From NCBI RefSeq assembly GCF_003050925.1, contig NZ_QAOV01000008.1, positions 248,001-312,000 on the forward strand: 64,000 nucleotides of DNA, given 5' to 3'. Below, in pieces: positions 36,597 through 44,684 of the stretch; the first letter of the stretch is position 1; each line of letters opens with the position of its first letter. The position numbers were made by a program, and so were the translations under genes. The notes under the pieces are model-generated. The model was given only the letters and a program-made list of their open reading frames with translations. It had not been told where the DNA came from and searched no databases. Origin of the DNA: Pseudomonas sp. GV085. GTDB taxonomy: Bacteria > Pseudomonadota > Gammaproteobacteria > Pseudomonadales > Pseudomonadaceae.

Positions 36597-38243
36597 ATGT
36601 TTAAGAAAGTGAACACGGCCCTGCTGGGGCTGGCTTTGTCGATGGGGATGATTTCCGTCCACGCGCAAGAGACAAAGAAAGTCGATGTGCTGCTGATTGG
36701 CGGCGGCATCATGAGCGCGACCCTGGGTGTGTGGCTCAATGAGCTGGAACCTGGCATGTCGATGGAAATGGTCGAGCGCCTCGACGGCGTCGCCGAGGAA
36801 AGCTCCAACGGCTGGAACAACGCCGGTACCGGTCACTCCGCCCTGGCCGAGCTGAACTACACCCCGGAAGACGACAAGGGCAACGTCCAGATCGCGAAAG
36901 CCGTTGAAATCAACGAAGCGTTCCAGATTTCCCGTCAGTTCTGGGCCTGGCAGGTTCAGCAAGGCGTGCTGAAGAACCCGCGTTCGTTCATCAACTCCAC
37001 GCCGCACATGAGCTTCGTGTGGGGCGATGACAACATCAAGTTCCTGAAAAAACGCTACGAAGCCCTGCAAGCGAGCCCGCTGTTCGCCGGCATGCAGTAC
37101 TCCGAGGACCCGGCTGTGATCAAGCAGTGGGTGCCGCTGATGATGGAAGGGCGTGACCCGAACCAGAAAGTCGCGGCCACCTGGAGCCAGCTCGGCAACG
37201 ATATGAACTTTGGCGAAATCACCCGCCAGTTCGTCGCGTACCTGCAAACCACGCCGAAGTTCGACCTGAAGCTGTCCAGCGAAGTGCAGGACATCACCAG
37301 GAACGAAGACGGCAGCTGGCGCGTCAGCTACAAAAACCTGAAAGACGGCAGCAAGACCGAAACCGACGCCAAGTTCGTGTTCATCGGCGCCGGCGGCGGT
37401 GCCCTGCACCTGCTGCAGAAGTCCGGCATTCCTGAAGCCAAGGAATACGCAGGCTTCCCGGTAGGCGGCTCGTTCCTCGTGACCGAGAACCCGACCATCG
37501 CCGAGCAACACCTGGCCAAGGCCTACGGCAAGGCTTCGGTGGGCGCACCGCCGATGTCGGTTCCGCACCTGGACACCCGCGTGCTGGACGGCAAGCGCGT
37601 GATCCTGTTTGGCCCATTCGCGACCTTCAGCACCAAGTTCCTCAAGGAAGGTTCGTACCTGGACCTGCTGACCACCACGACCACGCACAACGTGTGGCCA
37701 ATGACCAAGGTCGGCATCAAGGAATACCCACTGGTCGAGTACCTGGCAGGCCAACTGATGCTGTCTGACGAAGACCGCATGAACGCCCTGAAAGAATACT
37801 TCCCGAACGCCAAGGCCGAAGACTGGCGCCTGTGGCAAGCCGGCCAGCGCGTGCAGATCATCAAGCGTGACGAAGCTGCCGGTGGCGTGCTGAAACTGGG
37901 CACCGAAATCGTCGCTTCGCAAGACGGCAGCATCGCCGGCCTGCTGGGCGCCTCGCCAGGTGCTTCGACCGCCGCACCGATCATGCTGACCGTGCTGCAG
38001 AAAGTGTTCAAGGACAAGGTCGCGACCCCTGAGTGGCAGGCAAAACTGCACCAGATCGTACCGAGCTACGGCACCCAGCTGAACGCCAGCCCTGAGAAGG
38101 TCGCTGAAGAGTGGGCCTACACCGCCAAGGTGTTGCAGCTGACTCCGCCACCAGCGGTGATCGCGCCGGCTGTGAAGCCAGTGACTGTCGATACTGCTGT
38201 GAAGGCTCCGAAGGCTAATGCTGCGAGTGATATGGCTCTGTAA
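36597..38243 (+). CDS. mqo: Malate:quinone oxidoreductase
   Basis: This 548-residue membrane-associated FAD enzyme oxidises malate to oxaloacetate and passes electrons to quinone in the TCA cycle. The FAD-binding start (VDVLLIGGGIMSATLGVWLNEL) follows a signal-like N-terminus. Family motifs GWNNAGTGHSALAELNYTP, FIGAGGGALHLLQKSGIPE and GPFATFSTKFLKEGS are present. ATG 36597 has AGGTG upstream; GTG 36588 is an alternative. A strong terminator follows. Confidence 0.94.
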   Translation: MFKKVNTALLGLALSMGMISVHAQETKKVDVLLIGGGIMSATLGVWLNELEPGMSMEMVERLDGVAEESSNGWNNAGTGHSALAELNYTPEDDKGNVQIAKAVEINEAFQISRQFWAWQVQQGVLKNPRSFINSTPHMSFVWGDDNIKFLKKRYEALQASPLFAGMQYSEDPAVIKQWVPLMMEGRDPNQKVAATWSQLGNDMNFGEITRQFVAYLQTTPKFDLKLSSEVQDITRNEDGSWRVSYKNLKDGSKTETDAKFVFIGAGGGALHLLQKSGIPEAKEYAGFPVGGSFLVTENPTIAEQHLAKAYGKASVGAPPMSVPHLDTRVLDGKRVILFGPFATFSTKFLKEGSYLDLLTTTTTHNVWPMTKVGIKEYPLVEYLAGQLMLSDEDRMNALKEYFPNAKAEDWRLWQAGQRVQIIKRDEAAGGVLKLGTEIVASQDGSIAGLLGASPGASTAAPIMLTVLQKVFKDKVATPEWQAKLHQIVPSYGTQLNASPEKVAEEWAYTAKVLQLTPPPAVIAPAVKPVTVDTAVKAPKANAASDMAL

Positions 38244-38257
38244 TTAGAGACCGGATC

Positions 38258-38299
38258 AAAAAAAGCCCACTGAACCGGCGATGGTCAGTGGGTTTTTTT
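38258..38299 (+). terminator. Intrinsic terminator after mqo (copy 1 of 3)
   Basis: A-run, stem CCCACTGA/TCAGTGGG with an 11-base loop, then seven T. The same sequence recurs after the DUF6124 gene (42296) and after sorB (44628). Confidence 0.9.
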
Positions 38300-38354
38300 G
38301 TGGGCTGGAAAATGATTCTGGAGGCATGATCGGCATTATGTTTGGTCTCTACCG

Positions 38355-38399
38355 CGACCGCCGAACCCACCTTCCTGATGCCTGCGCTCAGGGCGATGG
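38355..38399. repeat. Dispersed 45-bp repeat, copy A
   Basis: CGACCGCCGAACCCACCTTC then CTGATGCCTGCGCTCAGGGC. Related copies lie at 39861, 40472, 40581 and (inverted) 41398. Confidence 0.6.
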
Positions 38400-38474
38400 A
38401 GTCCGTCTATTGAGATGCCCTCTGCCGTCGGGCAAACTCCGGTTGCTTCATTGGCCGATAACAGGAGTTTACGG

Positions 38475-38729
38475 ATGCCATTTCCACTGACGGAATATAA
38501 TGCCTTGTTGGCCCTGAAGGGCGTAGGGCCGGCCGTTATCGCTCGCCTTGAGCAGATGGGCATTGACTCGCTAGCTGTGCTCGGCAAAGCGAATGCTTGT
38601 GACATCCTGGCTCAGGCTTCGGCAGCAGTGGGATCGACTTGCTGGAAGAATAGCCCCCAAGCTCGGGCCGCCATTAACGCGGCCATTGAGCTTGCAAAGG
38701 ACTCTCGGTTGAGCACACCAGGTGCGTAA
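38475..38729 (+). CDS. Small helix-hairpin-helix protein
   Basis: This 84-residue protein has ALKGVGPAVIARLEQMGIDSLAVLG, a helix-hairpin-helix pattern seen in Cdd1-like and TfoX C-terminal-like proteins that may bind DNA. AGGAG lies 8 bp before the ATG. Its 3' end overlaps the YafY-type regulator by 8 bp, so they are one operon and probably function together. The role is unknown. Confidence 0.72.
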   Translation: MPFPLTEYNALLALKGVGPAVIARLEQMGIDSLAVLGKANACDILAQASAAVGSTCWKNSPQARAAINAAIELAKDSRLSTPGA

Positions 38730-39435
38730 AGCTGATCGCTTATTTCAATTGGTAAATCTGATTCGTGTCCATCAGCCAATCTCTGCTGAACGACTGGCTA
38801 GCCGAATTGGCGTTTCCGTTCGCTCAATCTATCGATACATCGACGACCTTTCCTTCAGTGGAATCCCAATCTATGGTACCGCTGGCGTGGGGTATGCCCT
38901 GGATGCCGATTTTGAGATGCCGCCGTTAACGTTGAACAGACTCGAACTGGATGCATTGATGCTCGGGATGGAAATGCTTTCAGCTTCCGCCGATAACGAT
39001 CTAAGTGCTGCTGCGAGGATGTTGTTGAGCAAAATCTCAGCGTCCATGGTCCATCACAAGGTTGACCCCGGCGCGGCAAAAATCAGGGCACTTGGAACAA
39101 CCCCTTCCTCGACGCGTGGTCATTTGGCAACCCTTCGAAATGCCATCGAAAACACTCAGGCGCTGAAGATAACTTATACCAGCCTGGACGGTGCGGTTTC
39201 GCAACGCCTCATTTCCCCCCTTGGCCTTTTCTACTGGGGAGGAAAGTGGACGGTTGGAAGCTGGTGTAGTACCAGGGCGGCTTACCGCGATTTTCGGGTC
39301 GATCGCATAGCCTCCATCGTTATTGCCCAACAACCATCACCCGACAATCCTGCCCTTGATCTGCAAGCGTATATGAAACACCAGGCAAGCCAGTGGAAAG
39401 CGATCACCACTACTGACACTACGCTGTCAGTATGA
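38722..39435 (+). CDS. YafY-family WYL-domain regulator
   Basis: This 237-residue transcriptional regulator has an N-terminal HTH (FQLVNLIRVHQPISAERLASRIGVSVRSIYRYIDDL; HTH_11 class) and a WYL domain at about 130-215 (YTSLDGAVSQRLISPLGLFYWGGKWTVGSWC). WYL domains sense small ligands or nucleic acid. It overlaps the HHH gene upstream and lies 45 bp before a monooxygenase-like gene that it may control. Confidence 0.88.
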   Translation: MRKADRLFQLVNLIRVHQPISAERLASRIGVSVRSIYRYIDDLSFSGIPIYGTAGVGYALDADFEMPPLTLNRLELDALMLGMEMLSASADNDLSAAARMLLSKISASMVHHKVDPGAAKIRALGTTPSSTRGHLATLRNAIENTQALKITYTSLDGAVSQRLISPLGLFYWGGKWTVGSWCSTRAAYRDFRVDRIASIVIAQQPSPDNPALDLQAYMKHQASQWKAITTTDTTLSV

Positions 39436-39479
39436 GCCACTGATAATTGGGACTCCTTAACACACAGAAGGTCATCCCG

Positions 39480-39788
39480 ATGCAGCACTCATCTCATGTA
39501 CTCGAATTAGCCATTTTCAAGGTCAAACCGGAATGCGTTACGCAAGTACCTGTGCTCCGCGCAGGGCTTCGTGAAACGTTAAAGGCCTTTCCTGGTTTGA
39601 TCGAGTACCGTGCCTACTGCCCTATGAGCGACGACCGGGTCTTCGCGGACTTGGCTATGTGGGACAGTCTTGAGAACGCACAAAAAGTGGCAAAGGCGTT
39701 CAACGACGGAGATCCGAGATTCTCCGAGTATATGTACGCTATTGAAAACCTGACGTTCATGAGTCATCTCGTTCCAGAGATGAGTTGA
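39480..39788 (+). CDS. ABM-like dimeric barrel protein
   Basis: This 102-residue protein has the pattern of antibiotic-biosynthesis-monooxygenase-like barrels: LELAIFKVKPECV, FPGLIEYRAYCPM, FADLAMWDSLENAQKVAKAF. No catalytic residue is diagnostic, and the substrate is unknown. It follows the YafY regulator on the same strand. The start at 39480 is chosen over 39447 by family start. Confidence 0.7.
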   Translation: MQHSSHVLELAIFKVKPECVTQVPVLRAGLRETLKAFPGLIEYRAYCPMSDDRVFADLAMWDSLENAQKVAKAFNDGDPRFSEYMYAIENLTFMSHLVPEMS

Positions 39789-39860
39789 CCCCCGACGGAC
39801 TGCCAGAGCAGGTAAGAGACCCCGATGCCTTTGCTTTCAGGCTACGGGGTCTGACTTTGG

Positions 39861-39905
39861 TAAGCGTCCGGCGAAGACACCTACCCTGATGCAGTATCCA
39901 GGGCA
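39861..39905. repeat. Dispersed 45-bp repeat, copy B
   Basis: TAAGCGTCCGGCGAAGACAC then CTACCCTGATGCAGTATCCAG. It lies just downstream of the ABM-like gene. Confidence 0.6.
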
Positions 39906-39945
39906 ATGGTGTTCTCTGCGGCATTACCTCAAAACTATTTCTGAC

Positions 39946-40353
39946 CTATTCGAGTTGGTAATTCAACCAAATATGGTGCGTGCCATCGGTGTCGATTTTG
40001 ATCCCTCCTGATCCCGATATCCCTCTCAAATCACCGGTACCACTGCCTCCGACTATGCAGAAAAATTCATCTGCCCGATCAGTGCCGGTTGTGGAGGCAG
40101 AGTGGATGAAATTGAAGGCGCCTTCTTTCCCATTCACCGCACCTTTGAAGCTCTCAATTGCGATGTAACTGCCCGTCCTGGTCGTCTGGTCGAACGCCGC
40201 AGTAAAAACTGTTGAGGAAATACCGTCGATAGCACCCGAGTAGCATTTCTCCATGGTGCTGATAGACACTGGCAAGGAGGTAGTAATCTCGGGGGTTGGG
40301 CTCAGGCCTGTTGGTTTGAAATTCTGAGTAGAAAAAGTGGCTAACGCTTCCAT
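39946..40353 (-). CDS. DUF3224 domain protein
   Basis: This 135-residue protein is a small beta barrel of the DUF3224 family. Landmarks are TGSYIAIESFKGAVNGKEGAFNFIHSAS and GTGDLRGISGSGGIKIDTDGTHHIWLNYQLE (strand-turn repeats of the family). Function is unknown. It is on the opposite strand from its neighbours, as expected in a patchwork accessory block. Confidence 0.8.
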   Translation of the reverse strand: MEALATFSTQNFKPTGLSPTPEITTSLPVSISTMEKCYSGAIDGISSTVFTAAFDQTTRTGSYIAIESFKGAVNGKEGAFNFIHSASTTGTDRADEFFCIVGGSGTGDLRGISGSGGIKIDTDGTHHIWLNYQLE

Positions 40354-40710
40354 TCACATCCGTCTCTATCCAAAGAGTGAAGTTCTCATTCTACTCCACA
40401 GCACAGCACGCACGGAGCCAAAAACGCTCTGCGGAGCTAAGCCTGTTTCCATCTATGCGGCAGCAACTCAGTAAGCGCCCGGCCAACAACCCCTCCTGAA
40501 TCCAAACCTCAATGACGCACACACCAGCGCCCCAGCGTTGGGATCAGAACGAGATGTTGGCTGAATGGTTAGGTCGATGGTAAGCGTCCGGGGGACACCC
40601 CTTTGCATGTGGCTACTACTGTGCTGGCCGGCACTGAATTGGCTCTGCGGCTAATGGCACATCCTGGGCTTCAAATGTAGCATTGGCGCAGAATGATTAT
40701 GGAGATGCAT
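40354..40710. other. Intergenic region with repeat copies C and D
   Basis: This 357-bp gap has no supported gene. It contains two repeat copies: GTAAGCGCCCGGCCAACAAC at about 40472-40515 and TAAGCGTCCGGGGGACACCC at about 40581-40610. The DUF3224 and LysE promoters must also lie here. Confidence 0.55.
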
Positions 40711-41331
40711 ATGGATCATGCGACGTTAGCGTTATTCCTGCCAGCGTGCTTTGCATTGAATATGGCGCCTGGACCTAACAATTTGCTATCTATCAGCAAT
40801 GCAACGAGATATGGATACCGCACATCTTGTATGGCAGGTGCCGGTCGCTTGCTGGCCTTCGCGATCATGATTGCACTCGCGTCGGCGGGCTTGGCTGTCG
40901 TGCTGGAAACCTCAGAACTGATCTTCTATGGGATCAAAATAGTTGGCGCTGCGTACCTATTCTACTTGGCGTATCAGCTATGGGGCGCTGTTCCGGAAGC
41001 TGAGGCTGAGTCAGAAAACGTTCGAGTAGGTTTATGGGCGCTGGCACGGCAGGAGTTTCTCGTTGCCGCAGGTAATCCCAAAGCTATTCTGATTTTTACC
41101 GCGTTCCTACCGCAATTTATTGACCCGGCGGTAGATATTGGTTCTCAGTTTACGTTGCTTGGACTATTTTTTCTGGCATTGGAATGGATTGCCATTGGGA
41201 TCTACGCATACATTGGATTGCATATGCGCCGCTGGTTTGCACAGCCTCGGGGTAAGAAGATTTTCAATCGCTGCTGTGCTGGTTTATTGTCCGCGGCCGC
41301 CTCGATGCTATTGATGGCACGTCGGGCTTGA
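40711..41331 (+). CDS. LysE/RhtB-family amino acid exporter
   Basis: This 206-residue membrane exporter has six helices and the LysE signature near the N-terminus (FLPACFALNMAPGPNNLLSISNATRYG), plus QEFLVAAGNPKAILIFTAFLPQF. It should export an amino acid or homoserine-lactone-like compound. Of several in-frame ATGs, 40711 has GGAG at 6 bp and gives the family-standard start. Base composition is more AT-rich than in the flanking core genes, suggesting transfer. Confidence 0.88.
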   Translation: MDHATLALFLPACFALNMAPGPNNLLSISNATRYGYRTSCMAGAGRLLAFAIMIALASAGLAVVLETSELIFYGIKIVGAAYLFYLAYQLWGAVPEAEAESENVRVGLWALARQEFLVAAGNPKAILIFTAFLPQFIDPAVDIGSQFTLLGLFFLALEWIAIGIYAYIGLHMRRWFAQPRGKKIFNRCCAGLLSAAASMLLMARRA

Positions 41332-41397
41332 TCGTATGAGCCGGACCGACTGGATCAAACACATGATCGCCGCCGCACGCTTACCACGGCGTAACGA

Positions 41398-41440
41398 GCC
41401 TTGAGCGATGGCATCAGGAAGGTGTGTTGCCCGGACGGTT
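41398..41440 (-). repeat. Dispersed 45-bp repeat, copy E (inverted)
   Basis: On the minus strand this reads CCGTCCGGGCAACACACCTT then CCTGATGCCATCGCTCAAGGC, the best-preserved copy with A. It lies between the LysE and DUF2188 genes. Confidence 0.65.
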
Positions 41441-41447
41441 ATGACAA

Positions 41448-41786
41448 TTAGCCTTTAGGTGGAGATGGATCATTTTCATGACCATCTTTGCTTCCAGTTT
41501 TTCCGTCTTTATTGTGTATCAGTAACTCAGTTTCTTGATTTTTGCTGATCTCACAAACTCGGTTTACAGCATCTTTTTGGTATCGAAGTGACCAGATGAA
41601 CGCTGACCACCACTGTACATATGCAGCGTCCCGCCCGGCTTTTGATGACTCTTTGTTGGTTTGAAAGCGGTAATTAGCCTCAAGTTTTTCCATATCCCAT
41701 GGGGCTTGCACTTCACAACCCACCTCGCTAACCTTCGCCCGTCGCTGCCAATTCAGCGAACGGGTGTGGTAGCCCGGTTTCTTCAT
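41448..41786 (-). pseudogene. DUF2188 gene, frameshifted
   Basis: The 112-codon minus frame ends in KDAVNRVCEISKNQETELLI and a KDGHENDPSPPKG tail, clearly the C-terminal half of a DUF2188 protein. The preceding family segment (GGQRSSGHFDTKK) is found in a different frame and stops soon after. The frame changes at a homopolymer of five A (T-run 41574-41578 on the plus strand), so one base was probably gained or lost. The N-terminal part of the open frame is not DUF2188-like. It may be nonfunctional or a sequencing artefact. Confidence 0.6.
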
Positions 41787-41794
41787 AGACCCAG

Positions 41795-41815
41795 AACGCC
41801 TCAGGGCGTTTTTTT
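41795..41815 (+). terminator. Short intrinsic terminator in the DUF6124 leader
   Basis: AACGCC-TCAG-GGCGTT followed by a T-run, on the plus strand. No plus-strand gene ends here, so it either ends a leader or small RNA, or shields the downstream unit. Confidence 0.7.
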
Positions 41816-41820
41816 GTGCT

Positions 41821-41946
41821 GGCTGCTTTGTGGCGGCTGTGCATGGGAGGCTTCGGCCTGCCGGGTTCCTATGACCGGTCTACCACCCTGTGTACAGCCG
41901 TCTCCCTATTTTGCGTGGTAGCGGATGGGGAGGGGCTCACTTTCAT
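41821..41946 (+). ncRNA. Structured leader, possible C4-like RNA
   Basis: The stretch folds by eye into nested stems: GGCGGCTGT (about 41832) with ACAGCCGTC (about 41894); CATGGG with CCTATG; AGGC-TTCG-GCCT; CCGG with CCGG; then CTCCC with GGGGAG. It ends about 10 bp before the DUF6124 ATG. The AGGCUUCGGCCU core and layout recall phage/Pseudomonas C4-type RNAs from memory; this is unverified. It may regulate the DUF6124 gene. Confidence 0.45.
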
Positions 41947-41958
41947 AGGAGCTTCACA

Positions 41959-42267
41959 ATGATAAAACCAACTCCGAATCCCCCTGATTCAGACGCGCAG
42001 ATAGACATCGATTCCGAGTCCTCATCTCGTAAGCCAAAATTGGCCGAGCGCCGTCCCAACCCCATCTTCACCATCGCCCCCAACGTCAACAATGAAACCC
42101 TCCTGGTTCATGCCTGTGAAACCCTTGCCTCGGCCAGTGTCATGGCCAGTGAACTGGCTTTTATCCTCTCTGGCCCAAAATGCAATTTGGCACTGGGGGT
42201 TCAACAGATGATTGCCTTGGCGGAACTATCGGTGAACCGCGTGCTGGATCAGGTAGATCCGCAGTAG
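41959..42267 (+). CDS. DUF6124 family protein
   Basis: This 102-residue protein has the DUF6124 (formerly DUF3077-like) pattern: PNPIFTIAPNVNNETLLVHACETLASASVMASELAF, then GVQQMIALAELSVNRVLDQV. These small helical Pseudomonas proteins occur in many copies per genome and have no known function. AGGAGC lies upstream of the ATG. The structured leader upstream and the terminator downstream make it a self-contained unit. Confidence 0.82.
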   Translation: MIKPTPNPPDSDAQIDIDSESSSRKPKLAERRPNPIFTIAPNVNNETLLVHACETLASASVMASELAFILSGPKCNLALGVQQMIALAELSVNRVLDQVDPQ

Positions 42268-42295
42268 CAGGCGAGGGCGGTTTTAGCCTGATGTG

Positions 42296-42337
42296 AAAAA
42301 GCCCACTAAACCGGCAACGGTCAGTGGGTTTTTTTTG
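42296..42337 (+). terminator. Intrinsic terminator (copy 2 of 3)
   Basis: GAAAAAGCCCACTAAACCGG then CAACGGTCAGTGGG and a T-run. About 12 bp upstream of it (TAGCCTGATG) is also shared with copy 3 at 44628. Confidence 0.9.
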
Positions 42338-42467
42338 GGTTCTTCACGCAATCCCGGGGAACACCGATACCTGTAGGAGCGAGCTTGCGATGAACCTGAG
42401 AACCCCGCGGGGTATCAGGTTTGCAGCGTCATCGTTGACGTTCATCGCGAGCAAGCTCGCTCCTACA
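42338..42467. repeat. REPIN with GGTTCTTCACG arm
   Basis: GGTTCTTCACGCAATCCCGG at 42338 is followed by a REPIN (42372-42467) whose left REP lacks CTCG. The arm is the same as the 27-bp ends of the element at 59090-59609 apart from one base. Confidence 0.8.
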
Positions 42468-42711
42468 GAGGACCACATTCGCTTAACTGAACAGCATTGC
42501 TCTCTATGCCGCATGCTTCGGCAGCCCCTGTCATCAATTGCCAAGTCACTGACGCTTAATGTGAAGCAGCCCGCTTGCACGTGACGATACTGGTTTGTTT
42601 TCCGAAGTCGAACCGTATAGCGAAACCGCATTGGCACATGAAGTCCTGCCCCACTATTCTGATGAAGGACTGTCAGTTGCATCTCAATAAAACAATCAGA
42701 GAGAGCGCAGA

Positions 42712-43953
42712 ATGAAGTTCAGTTTTGTAGACAGCAGCCAGCCGAGCCGCCGGCGGGTTTTACGCGATGCCTTCACTCTGGCTGTGGCGGCCTCGCCGTT
42801 GGCAAGCCTCGCCAGGGCAGCCGACGAAAACGCCGAAGAAGTGACCTTTGCCGCTGGCCCACGACCGCTGGTGCAATACCCGCAAAAACGCCCGTTGACC
42901 CTGGTGACCACGCGTCCGCCGCATCTGGAGACGCCATTCCCCGTCTTCAACGAAGGGCCGATCACACCCAATGACGCCTTTTTCGTGCGTTACCACCTGG
43001 CCGATTTCCCGACCAGCATCGATCCCGACAGCTACCGCCTGACGATCAAGGGCACGGTCGACACGCCGCTGTCACTGTCCCTCGCCGAGCTCAAGGCCCT
43101 CGCTGAACCGGTGGAAGTGGTGGCCGTCAATCAGTGTTCGGGTAACAGCCGTGGCTTCTCGATGCCGCGGGTGTTCGGCGCTCAGTTGGGCAATGGCTCG
43201 ATGGGCAATGCGCGCTGGGTGGGGGTGCCGCTCAAGGCGGTACTGGAGAAGGCCGGTGTGAAAGCCAGTGCCGCGCAAGTGACCTTCCGTGGGCTCGATA
43301 AACCGGTGTTGCCGAGCACGCCGGAGTTCATCAAGGCGCTGGACATCAGCCATGCCATGGACGGCGAGCCGATGATTGCCTGGTCGATGAATGGCGCCGA
43401 CCTGCCATTTCTCAACGGTTACCCGATTCGTCTGGTGGTGCCAGGCTATTTCGGCACGTATTGGGTCAAGCACCTGAGTGAGATCGAGGTCATCGACCAT
43501 ACCTATGACGGTTTCTTCATGGCCAAGGCGTACCGGGTTCCGGATAACGATTGCTTCTGCATTGCCCCCGGCACCACGGCGGCGAAAACCCGGCCGATTT
43601 CCAAGCTGCCGGTGCGCAGTTTCATCACCAGCGTTAAACACGGCGATGTATTGCCGCTGAACAAAAGCGTGGCGCTCAAGGGCATCGCGTTCGACGGTGG
43701 CGTTGGGGTCAACAAGGTGGAAGTGTCGATCGACGGCGGAAAAATCTGGCGCGAAGCTGCGCTTGGGCAGGACCTTGGCCGTTTCTCCTTCCGTGAGTGG
43801 ACACTGCCGATCAGCTTTACCAGCAAGGGCGCCACGCAGTTGATGGTGCGAGCCAGCAACAGTGCGGGCGAGACGCAGCCGCTGCAAGCCGACTGGAACC
43901 CTGGTGGTTACCGCCGCCACGTCGTCGAAACCACCCACGTGACCGTCGCCTGA
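42712..43953 (+). CDS. sorA: Sulfite dehydrogenase, molybdenum subunit
   Basis: This 413-residue periplasmic molybdenum-cofactor enzyme oxidises sulfite to sulfate. A Tat-like signal (SRRRVLRDAF, about 1-36) leads to the sulfite-oxidase fold with the Mo-ligating cysteine C142 (VNQCSGNSRG), the conserved WSMNGADLPFLNGYPIRLVVPGYFGTYWVKHL stretch (a family signature), and a C-terminal dimer domain. The diheme cytochrome gene follows 10 bp later, as in sorAB. Confidence 0.9.
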   Translation: MKFSFVDSSQPSRRRVLRDAFTLAVAASPLASLARAADENAEEVTFAAGPRPLVQYPQKRPLTLVTTRPPHLETPFPVFNEGPITPNDAFFVRYHLADFPTSIDPDSYRLTIKGTVDTPLSLSLAELKALAEPVEVVAVNQCSGNSRGFSMPRVFGAQLGNGSMGNARWVGVPLKAVLEKAGVKASAAQVTFRGLDKPVLPSTPEFIKALDISHAMDGEPMIAWSMNGADLPFLNGYPIRLVVPGYFGTYWVKHLSEIEVIDHTYDGFFMAKAYRVPDNDCFCIAPGTTAAKTRPISKLPVRSFITSVKHGDVLPLNKSVALKGIAFDGGVGVNKVEVSIDGGKIWREAALGQDLGRFSFREWTLPISFTSKGATQLMVRASNSAGETQPLQADWNPGGYRRHVVETTHVTVA

Positions 43954-43963
43954 GGAGGACTGC

Positions 43964-44608
43964 ATGAAACTTGTGAAACTCACGAGCGCCGTGCTGTGCG
44001 CGGCTCAGGTTGGTCTGGCCACCCTGGCTGGTGCAGCGCCACTGTCGATCACCTTGCCGCCCGAAACGGTGGCGCTCAAGCCCAGTACGTTGCCGGGCTA
44101 CCCGTTGGCGCAGCAGAAGTGTTCGATCTGCCATTCGGCCGATTACATCAACTTCCAGCCGCCCGGCATGAACCTGGCGCAATGGACTGCTGAAGCACGC
44201 AAGATGCAGCAGGTGTACGGTGCGCCGATCAGCGACCAGGAGGTGAATGTGATCGGCGCCTATCTGGCAGTGACCTACGGCAGTGCCAAGGCGAGCGATG
44301 CCGATGTTCAGGCGGCCTCGAACCCGCCGCCGGATCAGCCACCGACGGTGTCGGTAGCGAAAGTCGCCTCGGCCTTGCTCCAGGACAACGCCTGCCTGTC
44401 CTGTCACGCGGTCGGCCACAAGGTCGTCGGCCCGGCCTATCACGATGTGGCAGTCAAGTATGCCAATGACCCGCAGGCACTGGCCCGGGTAATGTCGAGC
44501 ATTCAGCACGGCGGTAGCGGTAAGTGGGGGGATGTGCCCATGCCACCGTTCGCGCAGTTGAGTTCGGACGACCTGAAGAGCCTGGCGACGTTCATCATGA
44601 AGCAGTGA
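43964..44608 (+). CDS. sorB: Diheme cytochrome c, sulfite dehydrogenase partner
   Basis: This 214-residue periplasmic cytochrome has a signal peptide (about 1-25) and two heme motifs: C53-S-I-C56-H and C144-L-S-C147-H. The second domain ends with methionine candidates in VPMPPFAQLSSDDLKSL. It should accept electrons from SorA. Known SorB of Starkeya has one heme, so two hemes mark a different electron-carrier type. A terminator follows. Confidence 0.85.
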   Translation: MKLVKLTSAVLCAAQVGLATLAGAAPLSITLPPETVALKPSTLPGYPLAQQKCSICHSADYINFQPPGMNLAQWTAEARKMQQVYGAPISDQEVNVIGAYLAVTYGSAKASDADVQAASNPPPDQPPTVSVAKVASALLQDNACLSCHAVGHKVVGPAYHDVAVKYANDPQALARVMSSIQHGGSGKWGDVPMPPFAQLSSDDLKSLATFIMKQ

Positions 44609-44627
44609 ATCAGCGTTAGCCTGATGC

Positions 44628-44668
44628 AAAAAAGCCCACTGAACCGGCAACGGTCAGTGGGCTTTTTT
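44628..44668 (+). terminator. Intrinsic terminator after sorB (copy 3 of 3)
   Basis: CAAAAAAGCCCACTGAACCG then GCAACGGTCAGTGGGC and a T-run. Copies 2 and 3 bracket sorAB. Confidence 0.9.
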
Positions 44669-44684
44669 GGGAGCGCAGGTTTGT

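Noticed and set aside
38355..41440. Integron attC sites for the accessory-block repeats
   Set aside because: No inverse/core GTTRRRY-type ends, mixed orientations and no integrase gene.
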